Assembly (NCBI GenBank): GCA_029245665.1 | Contig: JAQWOW010000206.1 | Span: 1-13,073, forward strand | DNA: 13,073 bases | Direction: 5' to 3' | Source of the DNA: Polaribacter sp. | Lineage (GTDB): Bacteria > Bacteroidota > Bacteroidia > Flavobacteriales > Flavobacteriaceae | Program-made: the position numbers and the translations under genes | Part shown: positions 1 to 7,412 of the stretch, piece by piece | Layout of the letters: every line of letters starts with the position of its first letter | Numbering within the stretch: the first letter of the stretch is position 1 | Notes under the pieces: model-generated | What the model was told of the DNA's origin: nothing | What the model saw: the letters and a program-made list of their open reading frames with translations, nothing else | Databases searched by the model: none

Positions 1-30
1 TATTTCATTAAAAAAACCATCTAAAAAACT

Positions 31-63
31 TTGAATAAAAACTCTAATTAAGCTGTATATTTG
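31..63 (+). promoter_or_regulatory. Bacteroidota-type promoter of rimO
   Basis: A TTG at 31-33 and a perfect TAnnTTTG box (TATATTTG, 56-63) are separated by 22 nt, matching the -33/-7 promoter known from Flavobacterium and Bacteroides. Transcription would begin near position 70, leaving a leader of about 14 nt before the rimO ATG. That leader is A-rich with no Shine-Dalgarno sequence, as is normal in this phylum. Confidence 0.75.
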
Positions 64-83
64 CAATTATTAAAAAAAAGTAT

Positions 84-1400
84 ATGCGCACAAAAACCAT
101 TAAAAAAAATAAAATTAATGTAGTTACCTTAGGTTGTTCAAAGAATATTTATGATTCTGAAGTCTTAATGGGACAGTTAAAAGCCAATGGTAAAAAAGTA
201 GTTCATGAAGATGAAAATGACGATGGAAATATTGTGGTTATTAATACTTGTGGGTTTATTGGTAAAGCTAAAGAAGAATCAATTGATACAATTCTTCATT
301 ATGCGCAAAGGAAAGAAGCTGGTGAAATTGATAAAGTTTTTGTTTCAGGATGTTTAAGTGAACGTTATAAACCAGATTTAGAGAAAGAAATTCCCAATGT
401 AGATCAATATTTTGGGACACATGATTTGCCTAATTTATTAAAAGTTTTAGAAGCAGATTATAGACATGAATTGATAGGAGAGCGTTTAACAACAACTCCA
501 AAACATTATGCCTATTTAAAAATTGCAGAAGGGTGTGATAGACCCTGTTCTTTTTGTGCCATTCCTCTAATGCGTGGTAAACACGTTTCTACACCTATTG
601 AAGATGTTGTTGTTGAAGCTACTAAATTAGCCGCAAAAGGAATAAAAGAAGTAATGCTAATCGCTCAAGATTTAACGTATTATGGCTTAGATATTTATAA
701 AAAAAGAGCTCTAGCTCAATTATTAGAAGCGTTGGTAAAAGTAGAGGGTATTGAATGGATTCGGTTGCATTATGCATTCCCAACGGGTTTTCCTATGGAT
801 GTTTTAGAAGTAATGAAACGGGAACCTAAAGTTTGTAATTATTTAGACATTCCTTTACAGCATATAAATACCGAGTTGTTAAAGTCTATGAAACGAGGAA
901 CAACACACGAAAAAACGACTGCGTTAATTCATAAATTTAGAGAGTCAGTTCCAGAAATGGCCATTAGAACAACATTAATTGTAGGGTATCCGGGAGAAAC
1001 AGAAGAAATGTTTCAAGAATTAAAAGACTGGGTAGAAGAAATGCGTTTCGAACGCTTAGGTGCTTTTGAATATTCTCACGAAGAAAATACGGGTGCCTAT
1101 GTTTTAGATGATAATGTTCCGGCAGAGGTAAAGTTTAAACGTGTAAATGAAATCATGGAAGTTCAGTCTCAAATTTCTTGGGAATTGAATCAACAAAAAA
1201 TAGGAAAAACCTTTCGTTGTTTATTTGACAGAAAAGATGGAGAGTATTTTTATGGTAGAACAGAGTATGATTCACCTGATGTAGACAATGATGTTTTAGT
1301 TGATGCAAAAAAACATTATATTAAAATAGGAGAATTTATTGATATTAAAATGCACGAGGCAGGTGATTATGATTTATATGGGACACCTGTAACATCATAA
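84..1400 (+). CDS. rimO: Ribosomal protein S12 methylthiotransferase RimO
   Basis: Radical-SAM methylthiotransferase that adds a methylthio group to the conserved aspartate of ribosomal protein S12 (Asp89 in E. coli numbering). The 438-residue protein shows the full family layout. The N-terminal MTTase domain carries three cluster-binding cysteines (C18 in GCSKN, C56 in NTCGF, C90 in SGC). The radical-SAM core has the CxxxCxxC signature at C151, C155 and C158. A C-terminal TRAM domain covers about 372-436. The GCSKN and EGCDRPCSFCAIP motifs point to RimO rather than its tRNA-modifying relative MiaB. Length is normal for the family and no key residue is missing. The ATG at 84 sits about 14 nt after the predicted transcription start. 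The gene appears monocistronic: it has its own promoter and ends in a hairpin facing a convergent neighbour. Confidence 0.95.
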   Translation: MRTKTIKKNKINVVTLGCSKNIYDSEVLMGQLKANGKKVVHEDENDDGNIVVINTCGFIGKAKEESIDTILHYAQRKEAGEIDKVFVSGCLSERYKPDLEKEIPNVDQYFGTHDLPNLLKVLEADYRHELIGERLTTTPKHYAYLKIAEGCDRPCSFCAIPLMRGKHVSTPIEDVVVEATKLAAKGIKEVMLIAQDLTYYGLDIYKKRALAQLLEALVKVEGIEWIRLHYAFPTGFPMDVLEVMKREPKVCNYLDIPLQHINTELLKSMKRGTTHEKTTALIHKFRESVPEMAIRTTLIVGYPGETEEMFQELKDWVEEMRFERLGAFEYSHEENTGAYVLDDNVPAEVKFKRVNEIMEVQSQISWELNQQKIGKTFRCLFDRKDGEYFYGRTEYDSPDVDNDVLVDAKKHYIKIGEFIDIKMHEAGDYDLYGTPVTS

Positions 1401-1419
1401 ATAAAAAAATATTTTGAAG

Positions 1420-1456
1420 TGCTCCCAAAAAGTCAGATACTCTTTGGGAGCATTTT
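1420..1456 (+). terminator. Bidirectional terminator between rimO and the M14 peptidase gene
   Basis: A perfect 10-bp stem is formed by TGCTCCCAAA (1420-1429) and TTTGGGAGCA (1443-1452) with a 13-nt loop. TTTT follows on the plus strand. On the minus strand the stem is followed by CTTCAAAATA and then a T-rich run. Placed between two convergent stop codons (1400 and 1477), it can end both transcripts. The stem is flanked on each side by the direct repeat ATTTTGAAGT (1411-1420 and 1452-1461). Confidence 0.8.
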
Positions 1457-1476
1457 GAAGTTTAAGAATTGATTTT

Positions 1477-3954
1477 TTAGTCCAATTTATCTGAATTCAA
1501 CAAGAAAACAGCATTGGCTACAAAGAGTTTTCCATTTTCCCAAAAAGATCTAAACAGTGGGTTGTCTACCATGTAAATGATACTCCCATTTCCTAACTTT
1601 TCTTCACCAAATAATAAGGATTTAGGTACTTTTTTAACCGCAGTGCTTCCAGCGAAACCAGAAACGGTTTTAGTAGTTTCGTCAAAATAAGCAACATTGT
1701 TTCCCTTCTTTAAGTATTCGAATGAAGTGCTACCTAATTTTAGTGAAAAATACGTTTTTCCATATCCAAAAGCCAAAGGGTGAGTAGGGTCTAGCAAACT
1801 TTTAAAAATACTACCTGTAATTAATTTAGTAACATTTTTTCTTTCTCTATCTGCATAAGGAGTTAAATCTACACTGATTTTTTCTTCATTAGTTTTTTTC
1901 TCTTTAAGAGAGAATTCTTTTTTATTGGCAAAAGGCATTAAGGCATTTCCAATTGCGATTAAAGTTCCACCAGACTGAACCCATTGCTTTAATTTCTCTA
2001 AATTTTCTTTGGTAAGAACCTTTTTATAATTCCCATCGGGGATTATAATTACATCATAATTAGTATACTTTATATTTTCAAAATCACTAGCATCTATATT
2101 GGTTATTGGGTAGTGTAATTGTGTTTCAAAGAAATGCCAAATTTCACCAAAGCTTAAAGAAGAGGTCTCTTTTCCAGATAATACTGCAATATTTTGTTTG
2201 TTGATAGGTTTTACAGAATAGGAGCCAAAATCTACACCAGCACTAACAAAACCACTTTTTACAGAAAATAATTTTCTTTGATGTTTGTTGGCAATTGCTA
2301 CTAATTTATCATCAAAAGAATCATTTTTGTTATCATTTCTTAAAATAATTAATGTTCCTCTTTGATAAGATTTTCCTGCAATAGAAAATGGTTTTTCAGA
2401 AAAACGAGGTGTAATATTTGCTTTTAACAGCGCGCCTAAAAAAGTAGCATCTGCTACACTATTCCATTTAGAAATATAAGCATAAGAAGATTTATCTGTA
2501 CTATTTTCTATGGTAATTGATTTGACATTTAGAACAGCGTTTACTTTATTTCTAGAGGCAATGGCTTTAAAACCATGAGCATATGGTAATGACCAAGCAG
2601 TAATGTCATAGGTTAAAGAATCTTCTAATTTAGTAACAGGTTCAAAAAGAGCTTTTACCATTTTTCCTTTTGGTTGATCCGTGTGAACTACTATATCTGA
2701 GAGAGATACACTCATTTTTTCTTCTTTTAGGCTAGAATAGTCATATCCTTTTACTGAGCCTGACTCTGTGTGTTCATAGGCGATTTGATGGGTGTCTAAC
2801 AATGCTTTTAACCTCCTTGTTTTGTCTTTATTATTGTTTTTTAGGACATAACTTTTGTAGGTAGCATTGGTGTTTGTAAAGAATTTCTTGAATTCAGTGT
2901 TTAATTTTACAGCATTGCTAGAGGATATTTCTACGGTAGACAAACCGGTAGTCATATGATGGATGGCTCTGTTTTTTAGAGTCAATACCTCTCCTTCATC
3001 CGTTTTTACTCCCAATCCTGCTCGACCGTGTCCTGCCTGTTCATAAGTCATTCCAATGGCACCCATATAGGTTGGGTAAGTATCTCCATAACTTGGATAT
3101 AATAAATCAAAACTTTCTTTGGTAAAATACAACCATCCTTCTCTATCAAAATACGTAGCATGATTTTTGCCAATCTGAGTTTGAAAATTACGTTGCCAGT
3201 CAGATATAATTTCATGAAAAGGAGCCGCTGCTGGAGCAAAATAGTAGGGGTCGTTTATTCCTTGTTCATGGAAATCTACATGAATATGTGGCATCCATTT
3301 ATTGTATATTTTTATTCTTTGTGCAGTTTCTGATTGAGTTGCCCATGCCCAATCTCTATTTAAATCGAACAAATAATGATTTGGTCTTCCACCTGGCCAA
3401 GGCTCAGAATGTTCTTTTCCTTCTTGATTTATATTAAAAGGGGTACTTTTTACTTGTTGGTACCAGTTTACATACCGATCTCTACCATCTGGATTTAAGC
3501 AGGGGTCTATAATAACTACTGTATTTTTTAACCATCTTTGTTTGGTGGTAACCAACTCGTATATTGTTAGCATAGCAGCTTCTGTACTTGAAGCTTCATT
3601 TCCATGAACATTATAACTCAACCAAACGATTGAAATTTTATTAATAGAATCTCCTGCAATAATACCTGTTTGAGAAAGATTCGATTTTCTAATATTTTCT
3701 AAATTTAGAATATTTTCTTTTGAAGAAATATAACTCACATACAAAGGTCTGTGTTCATAGGTTTCTCCATACTTTTCTAATTCAACATTTGAGCTATTTT
3801 TAGAAACATATTTAAAATAGTCTATTACTTTATGATGCCTTGTAAAACGAGATCCAATTTCATATCCTAAAAATTGAGAAGGGGTTTGTAAAGTTTGAGA
3901 AATGATGCTACCAAATGATAAGAAAGCAATGATGAAAAGGAATTTTATTTTCAT
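1477..3954 (-). CDS. Secreted M14-family zinc carboxypeptidase with C-terminal amidotransferase-like domain
   Basis: Predicted exported zinc metallopeptidase of 825 residues. Residues 1-19 form a signal peptide (MKIK, a hydrophobic core, then SIIS/Q). There is no lipobox cysteine, so periplasmic or secreted rather than a lipoprotein. The M14 catalytic domain (about 25-340) has zinc ligands H117 and E120 in NVHGNEAS and H229 in DFHEQG. The substrate-binding Arg lies in DLNRDW (R200), and the likely general base is E305 in MTYEQAG. All catalytic positions are present, so it should be active; the substrate is unknown. Residues about 586-672 resemble a class I glutamine amidotransferase-like fold (YDVIIIPDG, QWVQSGGTLIAIGNA) without an obvious nucleophilic cysteine. 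This two-part architecture is common in Bacteroidota M14 proteins. The gene runs alone, convergent with rimO and divergent from bshC. A role in peptide scavenging is inference. Confidence 0.88.
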   Translation of the reverse strand: MKIKFLFIIAFLSFGSIISQTLQTPSQFLGYEIGSRFTRHHKVIDYFKYVSKNSSNVELEKYGETYEHRPLYVSYISSKENILNLENIRKSNLSQTGIIAGDSINKISIVWLSYNVHGNEASSTEAAMLTIYELVTTKQRWLKNTVVIIDPCLNPDGRDRYVNWYQQVKSTPFNINQEGKEHSEPWPGGRPNHYLFDLNRDWAWATQSETAQRIKIYNKWMPHIHVDFHEQGINDPYYFAPAAAPFHEIISDWQRNFQTQIGKNHATYFDREGWLYFTKESFDLLYPSYGDTYPTYMGAIGMTYEQAGHGRAGLGVKTDEGEVLTLKNRAIHHMTTGLSTVEISSSNAVKLNTEFKKFFTNTNATYKSYVLKNNNKDKTRRLKALLDTHQIAYEHTESGSVKGYDYSSLKEEKMSVSLSDIVVHTDQPKGKMVKALFEPVTKLEDSLTYDITAWSLPYAHGFKAIASRNKVNAVLNVKSITIENSTDKSSYAYISKWNSVADATFLGALLKANITPRFSEKPFSIAGKSYQRGTLIILRNDNKNDSFDDKLVAIANKHQRKLFSVKSGFVSAGVDFGSYSVKPINKQNIAVLSGKETSSLSFGEIWHFFETQLHYPITNIDASDFENIKYTNYDVIIIPDGNYKKVLTKENLEKLKQWVQSGGTLIAIGNALMPFANKKEFSLKEKKTNEEKISVDLTPYADRERKNVTKLITGSIFKSLLDPTHPLAFGYGKTYFSLKLGSTSFEYLKKGNNVAYFDETTKTVSGFAGSTAVKKVPKSLLFGEEKLGNGSIIYMVDNPLFRSFWENGKLFVANAVFLLNSDKLD

Positions 3955-3973
3955 AAAGATTTAATTTGAAGTT

Positions 3974-3981
3974 CAAAAGTA
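3974..3981 (-). promoter_or_regulatory. -7 box of the M14 peptidase gene
   Basis: Read on the minus strand, TACTTTTG is an exact TAnnTTTG box ending 19 nt before the start codon, which implies a leader of about 13 nt. I find no TTG at the expected upstream distance, so only half the promoter is supported. Confidence 0.5.
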
Positions 3982-4040
3982 AGAAATATTTCAGTTCTCT
4001 TTTATGGGATTGAATTTTATCATGTTAAAACTATGTTAGA

Positions 4041-4097
4041 GTAGAACATCTTTTAACAACTTCATTTCAAAATTTACTATTTTTGAAATAGTTCTAC
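4041..4097. repeat. Nested inverted repeat in the divergent M14 / bshC spacer
   Basis: An inner perfect 9-bp inverted repeat (ATTTCAAAA at 4064-4072, TTTTGAAAT at 4081-4089, 8-nt loop) lies inside an outer perfect 7-bp pair (GTAGAAC at 4041-4047, GTTCTAC at 4091-4097). The two levels are offset by 16 nt on the left and 1 nt on the right. In addition, TAGAGTAGAA occurs at 4037-4046 and again at 4174-4183, just upstream of the proposed bshC -7 box. The position between two divergent genes fits an operator region, but in AT-rich DNA chance symmetry is common. Confidence 0.45.
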
Positions 4098-4159
4098 GAG
4101 CAAAATTAAATGTCAAATTTAAAGTACCTCAAAAGGTAAAAAAAACAATTAATTACACG

Positions 4160-4197
4160 TTTGTAAATCCATATAGAGTAGAAAGACCTTATATTTA
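4160..4197 (+). promoter_or_regulatory. Probable promoter of bshC-rlmF
   Basis: TATATTTA (4190-4197), followed by CAC, differs by one base from TAnnTTTG. A TTTG lies at 4160-4163, but the 26-nt gap is longer than the usual 17-23. Transcription would start near 4204, giving a leader of about 40 nt. An alternative exact TATTTTTG box lies at 4078-4085 but has no TTG upstream and overlaps the inverted repeat. Confidence 0.4.
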
Positions 4198-4243
4198 CAC
4201 ATTGTTTTAAAGAACAAAGCAAGAAAGAACGCAGTAAGAAAGA

Positions 4244-5836
4244 ATGAAAGTAGCACATATTCCTTTTCAAGAAACCGGATTTTTCTCTAAAACAATTGTA
4301 GATTATTTAGAGAAAAAAAAATCGATACTGCCTTTTTACAACAATTTCCCTGACATTCCTGGTTTTTACAGTCAGATAGAAGAGAAGCAAGCTACATTTC
4401 GATTACAAACAAGATTGGTTTTGTCAGCTGCATTAAAAAGTCAATACCAACATTTTAAAGTTTCTGAAAAAACACAAGATAATATCGAAATTTTAAAGAA
4501 ACAAAATTCATTTACAGTGACTACTGGTCATCAATTAAACTTGTTTACTGGTCCTTTGTATTTCTTGTATAAAATTATTTCTACGATTAATTTATGTGAG
4601 GAACTATCTCTTAAATTTCCAGAACAGAATTTTATTCCTATTTACTGGATGGCATCAGAAGATCACGATTTTGAGGAAATTAATTTTTTCAATTTTGATG
4701 GAAAAAAAGTAGCTTGGAATCGAAAAGATGGGGGAGCTGTTGGACGTTTTTCAACGAATGGATTGGAAAATGTTTTTAAAGTATTTGCCAAACATTTAGG
4801 GCATTCTAAAAATGCAGAATTTATAAAAAAACTATTTTCTGAAGCATATTTGAAACATCAAAATTTAGCAGATGCAACTCGATATATTGCAAATGAATTG
4901 TTTAGTGATTCTGGTTTGGTGATTATAGATGGAGATGATGTGAAACTAAAACAATTATTGACACCAATTTTAAAAGACGAATTAGAGAACCAGACTTCAT
5001 TTAAAGCGGTTTCAAAAACAATTAAAAATTTAAAGAAAGACTATAAAATACAGGTAAACCCCAGAGAATTGAATTTATTCTATTTAGGAGATCATTTTAG
5101 AGAACGTATTATTTTAGAAAATGGGATTTATAAAGTCAATAATTCAGAAATCTCTTTTTCAAAATCAGAAATTTTAAAAGCAGTTGACGAAAATCCTGAA
5201 GCATTCTCTCCAAATGTAATTATGAGACCCTTATACCAAGAAGTCGTTTTACCTAATATTTGTTATGTAGGAGGAGGAGGAGAGATTGCCTATTGGTTGG
5301 AGTTGAAAGATTATTTTAAGAAAGTAGCGATTCCTTTTCCTGTTTTATTACTTAGAAATTCTGTGCAACTTCTTTCAGAAAAACAACAAAAGAAGCTTAA
5401 TAATTTAACTATTTCACATCAAGAATTATTTTTAAATCAGCATGATTTACTCGCAAAAAAAATAATTGAAAATACTGATATTGAAATCGATTTTGATAAA
5501 AAAATTAATTTTTTAAAGAAACAATTTTCAGAATTAAAAGAAGTTGCTAAAAAAACAGATGTTTCTTTTTTAGGAGCTGTAAATGCTCAAGAAATAAAAC
5601 AAATAAAAGGCTTAGAAAACCTGCAAAAACGTATGCTAAGAGCCGAAAAGAGGAAACAAAAGGCCTTGGTGAAACGCATCACAGAACTTCAAAATGAATT
5701 GCTGCCAAATCAGAGTTTAGAAGAACGTCAGTTGAACTTTTCTAACTATTATTTGACGTACGGTCCGTTGTTTATAAGAGCGTTAAAAGGTGCTTTAAAA
5801 CCTTTACAATTAGAGTTTACAATAGTAGAATTATAA
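4244..5836 (+). CDS. bshC: Bacillithiol biosynthesis cysteine-adding enzyme BshC
   Basis: BshC is assigned the last step of bacillithiol synthesis, joining cysteine to glucosaminyl-malate, in the cytoplasm. The 530-residue length is normal for the family. Recognisable blocks occur in order: TTGHQLNLFTGPLYFLYK (93-110), with the GHQ...FTGPLY nucleotide-fold signature; WMASEDHDFEEIN (135-147); RPLYQEVVLPNICYVGGGGEIAYW (328-351); a charged, probably coiled-coil stretch (about 376-485); and the C-terminal LLPNQSLEERQLNF block (486-499). The ATG at 4244 gives the full N-terminus (PFQETGFFSKTIVDYL). The partner genes bshA and bshB are not in this window, which is usual in Bacteroidota where the three are scattered. 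The stop codon overlaps the rlmF start by one base, so the two are co-transcribed. The cystathionine beta-synthase gene at the other end of the window could feed cysteine metabolism, but no physical link is visible. Confidence 0.93.
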   Translation: MKVAHIPFQETGFFSKTIVDYLEKKKSILPFYNNFPDIPGFYSQIEEKQATFRLQTRLVLSAALKSQYQHFKVSEKTQDNIEILKKQNSFTVTTGHQLNLFTGPLYFLYKIISTINLCEELSLKFPEQNFIPIYWMASEDHDFEEINFFNFDGKKVAWNRKDGGAVGRFSTNGLENVFKVFAKHLGHSKNAEFIKKLFSEAYLKHQNLADATRYIANELFSDSGLVIIDGDDVKLKQLLTPILKDELENQTSFKAVSKTIKNLKKDYKIQVNPRELNLFYLGDHFRERIILENGIYKVNNSEISFSKSEILKAVDENPEAFSPNVIMRPLYQEVVLPNICYVGGGGEIAYWLELKDYFKKVAIPFPVLLLRNSVQLLSEKQQKKLNNLTISHQELFLNQHDLLAKKIIENTDIEIDFDKKINFLKKQFSELKEVAKKTDVSFLGAVNAQEIKQIKGLENLQKRMLRAEKRKQKALVKRITELQNELLPNQSLEERQLNFSNYYLTYGPLFIRALKGALKPLQLEFTIVEL

Positions 5837-6690
5837 TGAAAGAAAAAGGCTTGCACCCAAAAAATAAATTTAATAGAGGGTATAATTTTGATGAATTAAT
5901 TAAAGACAATCCTGCTTTAAAAGAGTATGTTTCCAATAATGTATATGGAAATATAAGTATTGATTTTTCAAATCCTATGGCTGTAAAAGAGCTCAACAGG
6001 GGATTGCTTTTTTCTTTCGATAAGATTTCAGTTTGGGATTTCCCGAATCAAAATTTATGTCCACCCATTCCAGGACGTTTAGATTATATTCATCATTTAG
6101 CAGACGTAATCTCTTTAGAAGAAAATACTACTATTCTAGACATTGGTACCGGTGCAACTTGTATTTATCCATTATTGGGAGTTGCAGCATATAATTGGAA
6201 TTTTGTTGCAACAGACATAGATTTAGATTCTTTAGATACTGCTCAAGATATTATAGATGATAATCATTTAGAGAGTTCTATTAAATTGCGCCAACAATTT
6301 GATGAAAACCAAATTTTAAAGGGTATAATAGAAGAGGAGGATTCTTTTTCTGCAGTGATGTGCAATCCGCCATTTTATAAATCAGCAGAAGAGGCAAGAG
6401 GAGCAAATAGAAGAAAAAACAGAAATTTAGGTAATAATAGTGTGCGAAATTTTGCTGGTAATAATAACGAATTGTGGTATGTTGGAGGTGAAAAAGCTTT
6501 TTTACATAACTATCTGTATGAAAGTTCACTCTTTAAAAATAAAAGTACCTGGTTTACAAGTCTGGTTTCCAAAAAAGAAAATGTTGAAAGTATGGAGAAG
6601 TCTTCAAAGAAATTGGGAGCATCTGTATTTAAAGTAATTCCGATGCATCAAGGAAATAAAGTAACCAGAATTGTTTGTTGGAAATTTTAA
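5836..6690 (+). CDS. rlmF: 23S rRNA (adenine(1618)-N6)-methyltransferase RlmF
   Basis: SAM-dependent methyltransferase making m6A at position 1618 of 23S rRNA (E. coli numbering; formerly YbiN). The 284 residues include the family-specific N-terminus LHPKNKFNRGYNFDEL, then IDFSNPMAVKELNRGLL (42-58) and CPPIPGRLDYIHHLADV (75-91). SAM motif I is ILDIGTGATCIYPLLG (100-115), followed by the acidic TDIDLDSL (126-133). The catalytic NPPF is at 177-180, as in adenine-N6 methyltransferases. The more familiar form of motif I is GTGANCIYP; here Thr108 replaces the Asn, a small variation. The ATG overlaps the bshC stop in TAATG, so translation is probably coupled to bshC and no separate promoter is expected. 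The stop codon overlaps the 3' end of the convergent membrane protein gene by 4 nt. Confidence 0.93.
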   Translation: MKEKGLHPKNKFNRGYNFDELIKDNPALKEYVSNNVYGNISIDFSNPMAVKELNRGLLFSFDKISVWDFPNQNLCPPIPGRLDYIHHLADVISLEENTTILDIGTGATCIYPLLGVAAYNWNFVATDIDLDSLDTAQDIIDDNHLESSIKLRQQFDENQILKGIIEEEDSFSAVMCNPPFYKSAEEARGANRRKNRNLGNNSVRNFAGNNNELWYVGGEKAFLHNYLYESSLFKNKSTWFTSLVSKKENVESMEKSSKKLGASVFKVIPMHQGNKVTRIVCWKF

Positions 6691-7289
6691 TTAAAAACAA
6701 GATCGTTTATGTTATACTTTTTACAGATAAAATGTAAAATTGTATACACCAGCATGTGAACAAAAATCAAACAGATTAAGGCATATAAAGGAACTCCAAA
6801 AATTTGATAAGGCCAGTAATAGGTCCAAACGCCTAAATAAATTGTAATAATCTCCCCGAAAGCTGGAAGAATTGATGCTAATAGTAGTGCTAAAATAATT
6901 TTATTTCTTTGCGATTGATTGGTCAAAAGGGGAAATAAGTTTCTTTCTAATTTATACAAATAGTAGAAAGCCAACATCCAAGCAAAAGGAAGCCAAAGTG
7001 GCAATGCTTTGTTTATTTCATGATATTTCCAATACACATTGGCAACTCCCCAGTTTTCACCAACGATACCACCAAAACAAGTGAGTAGCATTCCTATTAA
7101 CAACAACCAATTTTTTGTTGTTTTGGATTTTATAATTTCTTTATAAATAATATGTATTGTTTTAAGAAGTAAAACTACAGCAATTAGGGCATCATATTTT
7201 TTTAAGACACCAATAAAAACACCTGCGATGGTAAGTTTTAAAAGTGATTTTATAATTTCTTTAAAAAATTCTTTTTTATTTGTAATCAT
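6687..7289 (-). CDS. Polytopic membrane protein with an internal duplication, function unknown
   Basis: I do not recognise a named family with confidence. Starting at the ATG at 7289 the product has 200 residues; an in-frame TTG at 7304 would add five (MILSK), but ATG is preferred. There are about five to six hydrophobic segments, near residues 16-30, 33-50, 60-76, 96-113, 131-148 and 165-187, with a short lysine-rich N-terminus. Two stretches share the pattern G-E-x8-W-x-Y-x7/9-P-L-[WY]: G77/E78, W87, Y89, P97-L98 and G145/E146, W155, Y157, P167-L168. Each lies at a membrane boundary, suggesting an internal duplication forming one site with two acidic residues. Aromatic residues are dense around both. 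The gene overlaps rlmF tail to tail by 4 nt and is separated from lpdA upstream by a terminator, so it is probably transcribed alone. A transporter or membrane-bound enzyme are both possible. Confidence 0.75.
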   Translation of the reverse strand: MITNKKEFFKEIIKSLLKLTIAGVFIGVLKKYDALIAVVLLLKTIHIIYKEIIKSKTTKNWLLLIGMLLTCFGGIVGENWGVANVYWKYHEINKALPLWLPFAWMLAFYYLYKLERNLFPLLTNQSQRNKIILALLLASILPAFGEIITIYLGVWTYYWPYQIFGVPLYALICLIFVHMLVYTILHFICKKYNINDLVFN

Positions 7290-7307
7290 CTTGCTTAAGA
7301 TCAATGC

Positions 7308-7315
7308 TAAAAATA
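7308..7315 (-). promoter_or_regulatory. Possible -7 box for the membrane protein gene
   Basis: On the minus strand TATTTTTA, followed by GC, is one base from TAnnTTTG and ends 19 nt before the preferred ATG at 7289. It also lies upstream of the alternative TTG at 7304, leaving no room for that TTG in a transcript starting about 7 nt downstream. It therefore supports the ATG start. No TTG is seen at the -33 distance. Confidence 0.3.
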
Positions 7316-7327
7316 GTTTTTTTTTTT

Positions 7328-7360
7328 AGATAAAAACCCGAAGAGATCAACTTCGGGTTT
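7328..7360 (-). terminator. Terminator of lpdA
   Basis: A perfect 10-bp stem (AAACCCGAAG at 7334-7343, CTTCGGGTTT at 7351-7360) closes a 7-nt loop. On the minus strand the stem runs directly into further Ts (GGGTTTTTATC), giving a standard intrinsic terminator 53 nt beyond the lpdA stop. The plus-strand side is also T-rich, but no plus-strand gene ends here. The hairpin separates lpdA from the downstream membrane protein gene. An 11-T run (7317-7327) lies beyond it. Confidence 0.85.
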
Positions 7361-7412
7361 GTTTTATTTTTTATAAGTCAGGCCTATACATTTGCATGCA
7401 TAAAATTAAATG

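Noticed and set aside
3048..3239. Minus-strand reading frame of 63 codons
   Set aside because: It lies wholly inside the M14 peptidase gene in another frame and has no recognisable domain or start context.
6281..6637. Two short frames (minus 6281-6529, plus 6440-6637)
   Set aside because: Both are shadows of rlmF. Composition is low-complexity (runs of Tyr, Leu, Phe) on the minus strand, and neither has a family resemblance.
6719..6739. TTTTACA/TGTAAAA stem near the rlmF end, considered as a terminator
   Set aside because: It lies inside the coding sequence of the membrane protein gene, is AT-rich, and lacks a U tract in the direction of rlmF transcription.
7317..7327. Run of eleven Ts
   Set aside because: A simple homopolymer beyond the lpdA terminator; expected in AT-rich intergenic DNA, possibly variable in length, but no function can be supported.
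7393..7400. Palindrome TGCATGCA between lpdA and its terminator
   Set aside because: An isolated 8-bp palindrome downstream of a stop codon, with no second copy and no promoter nearby.
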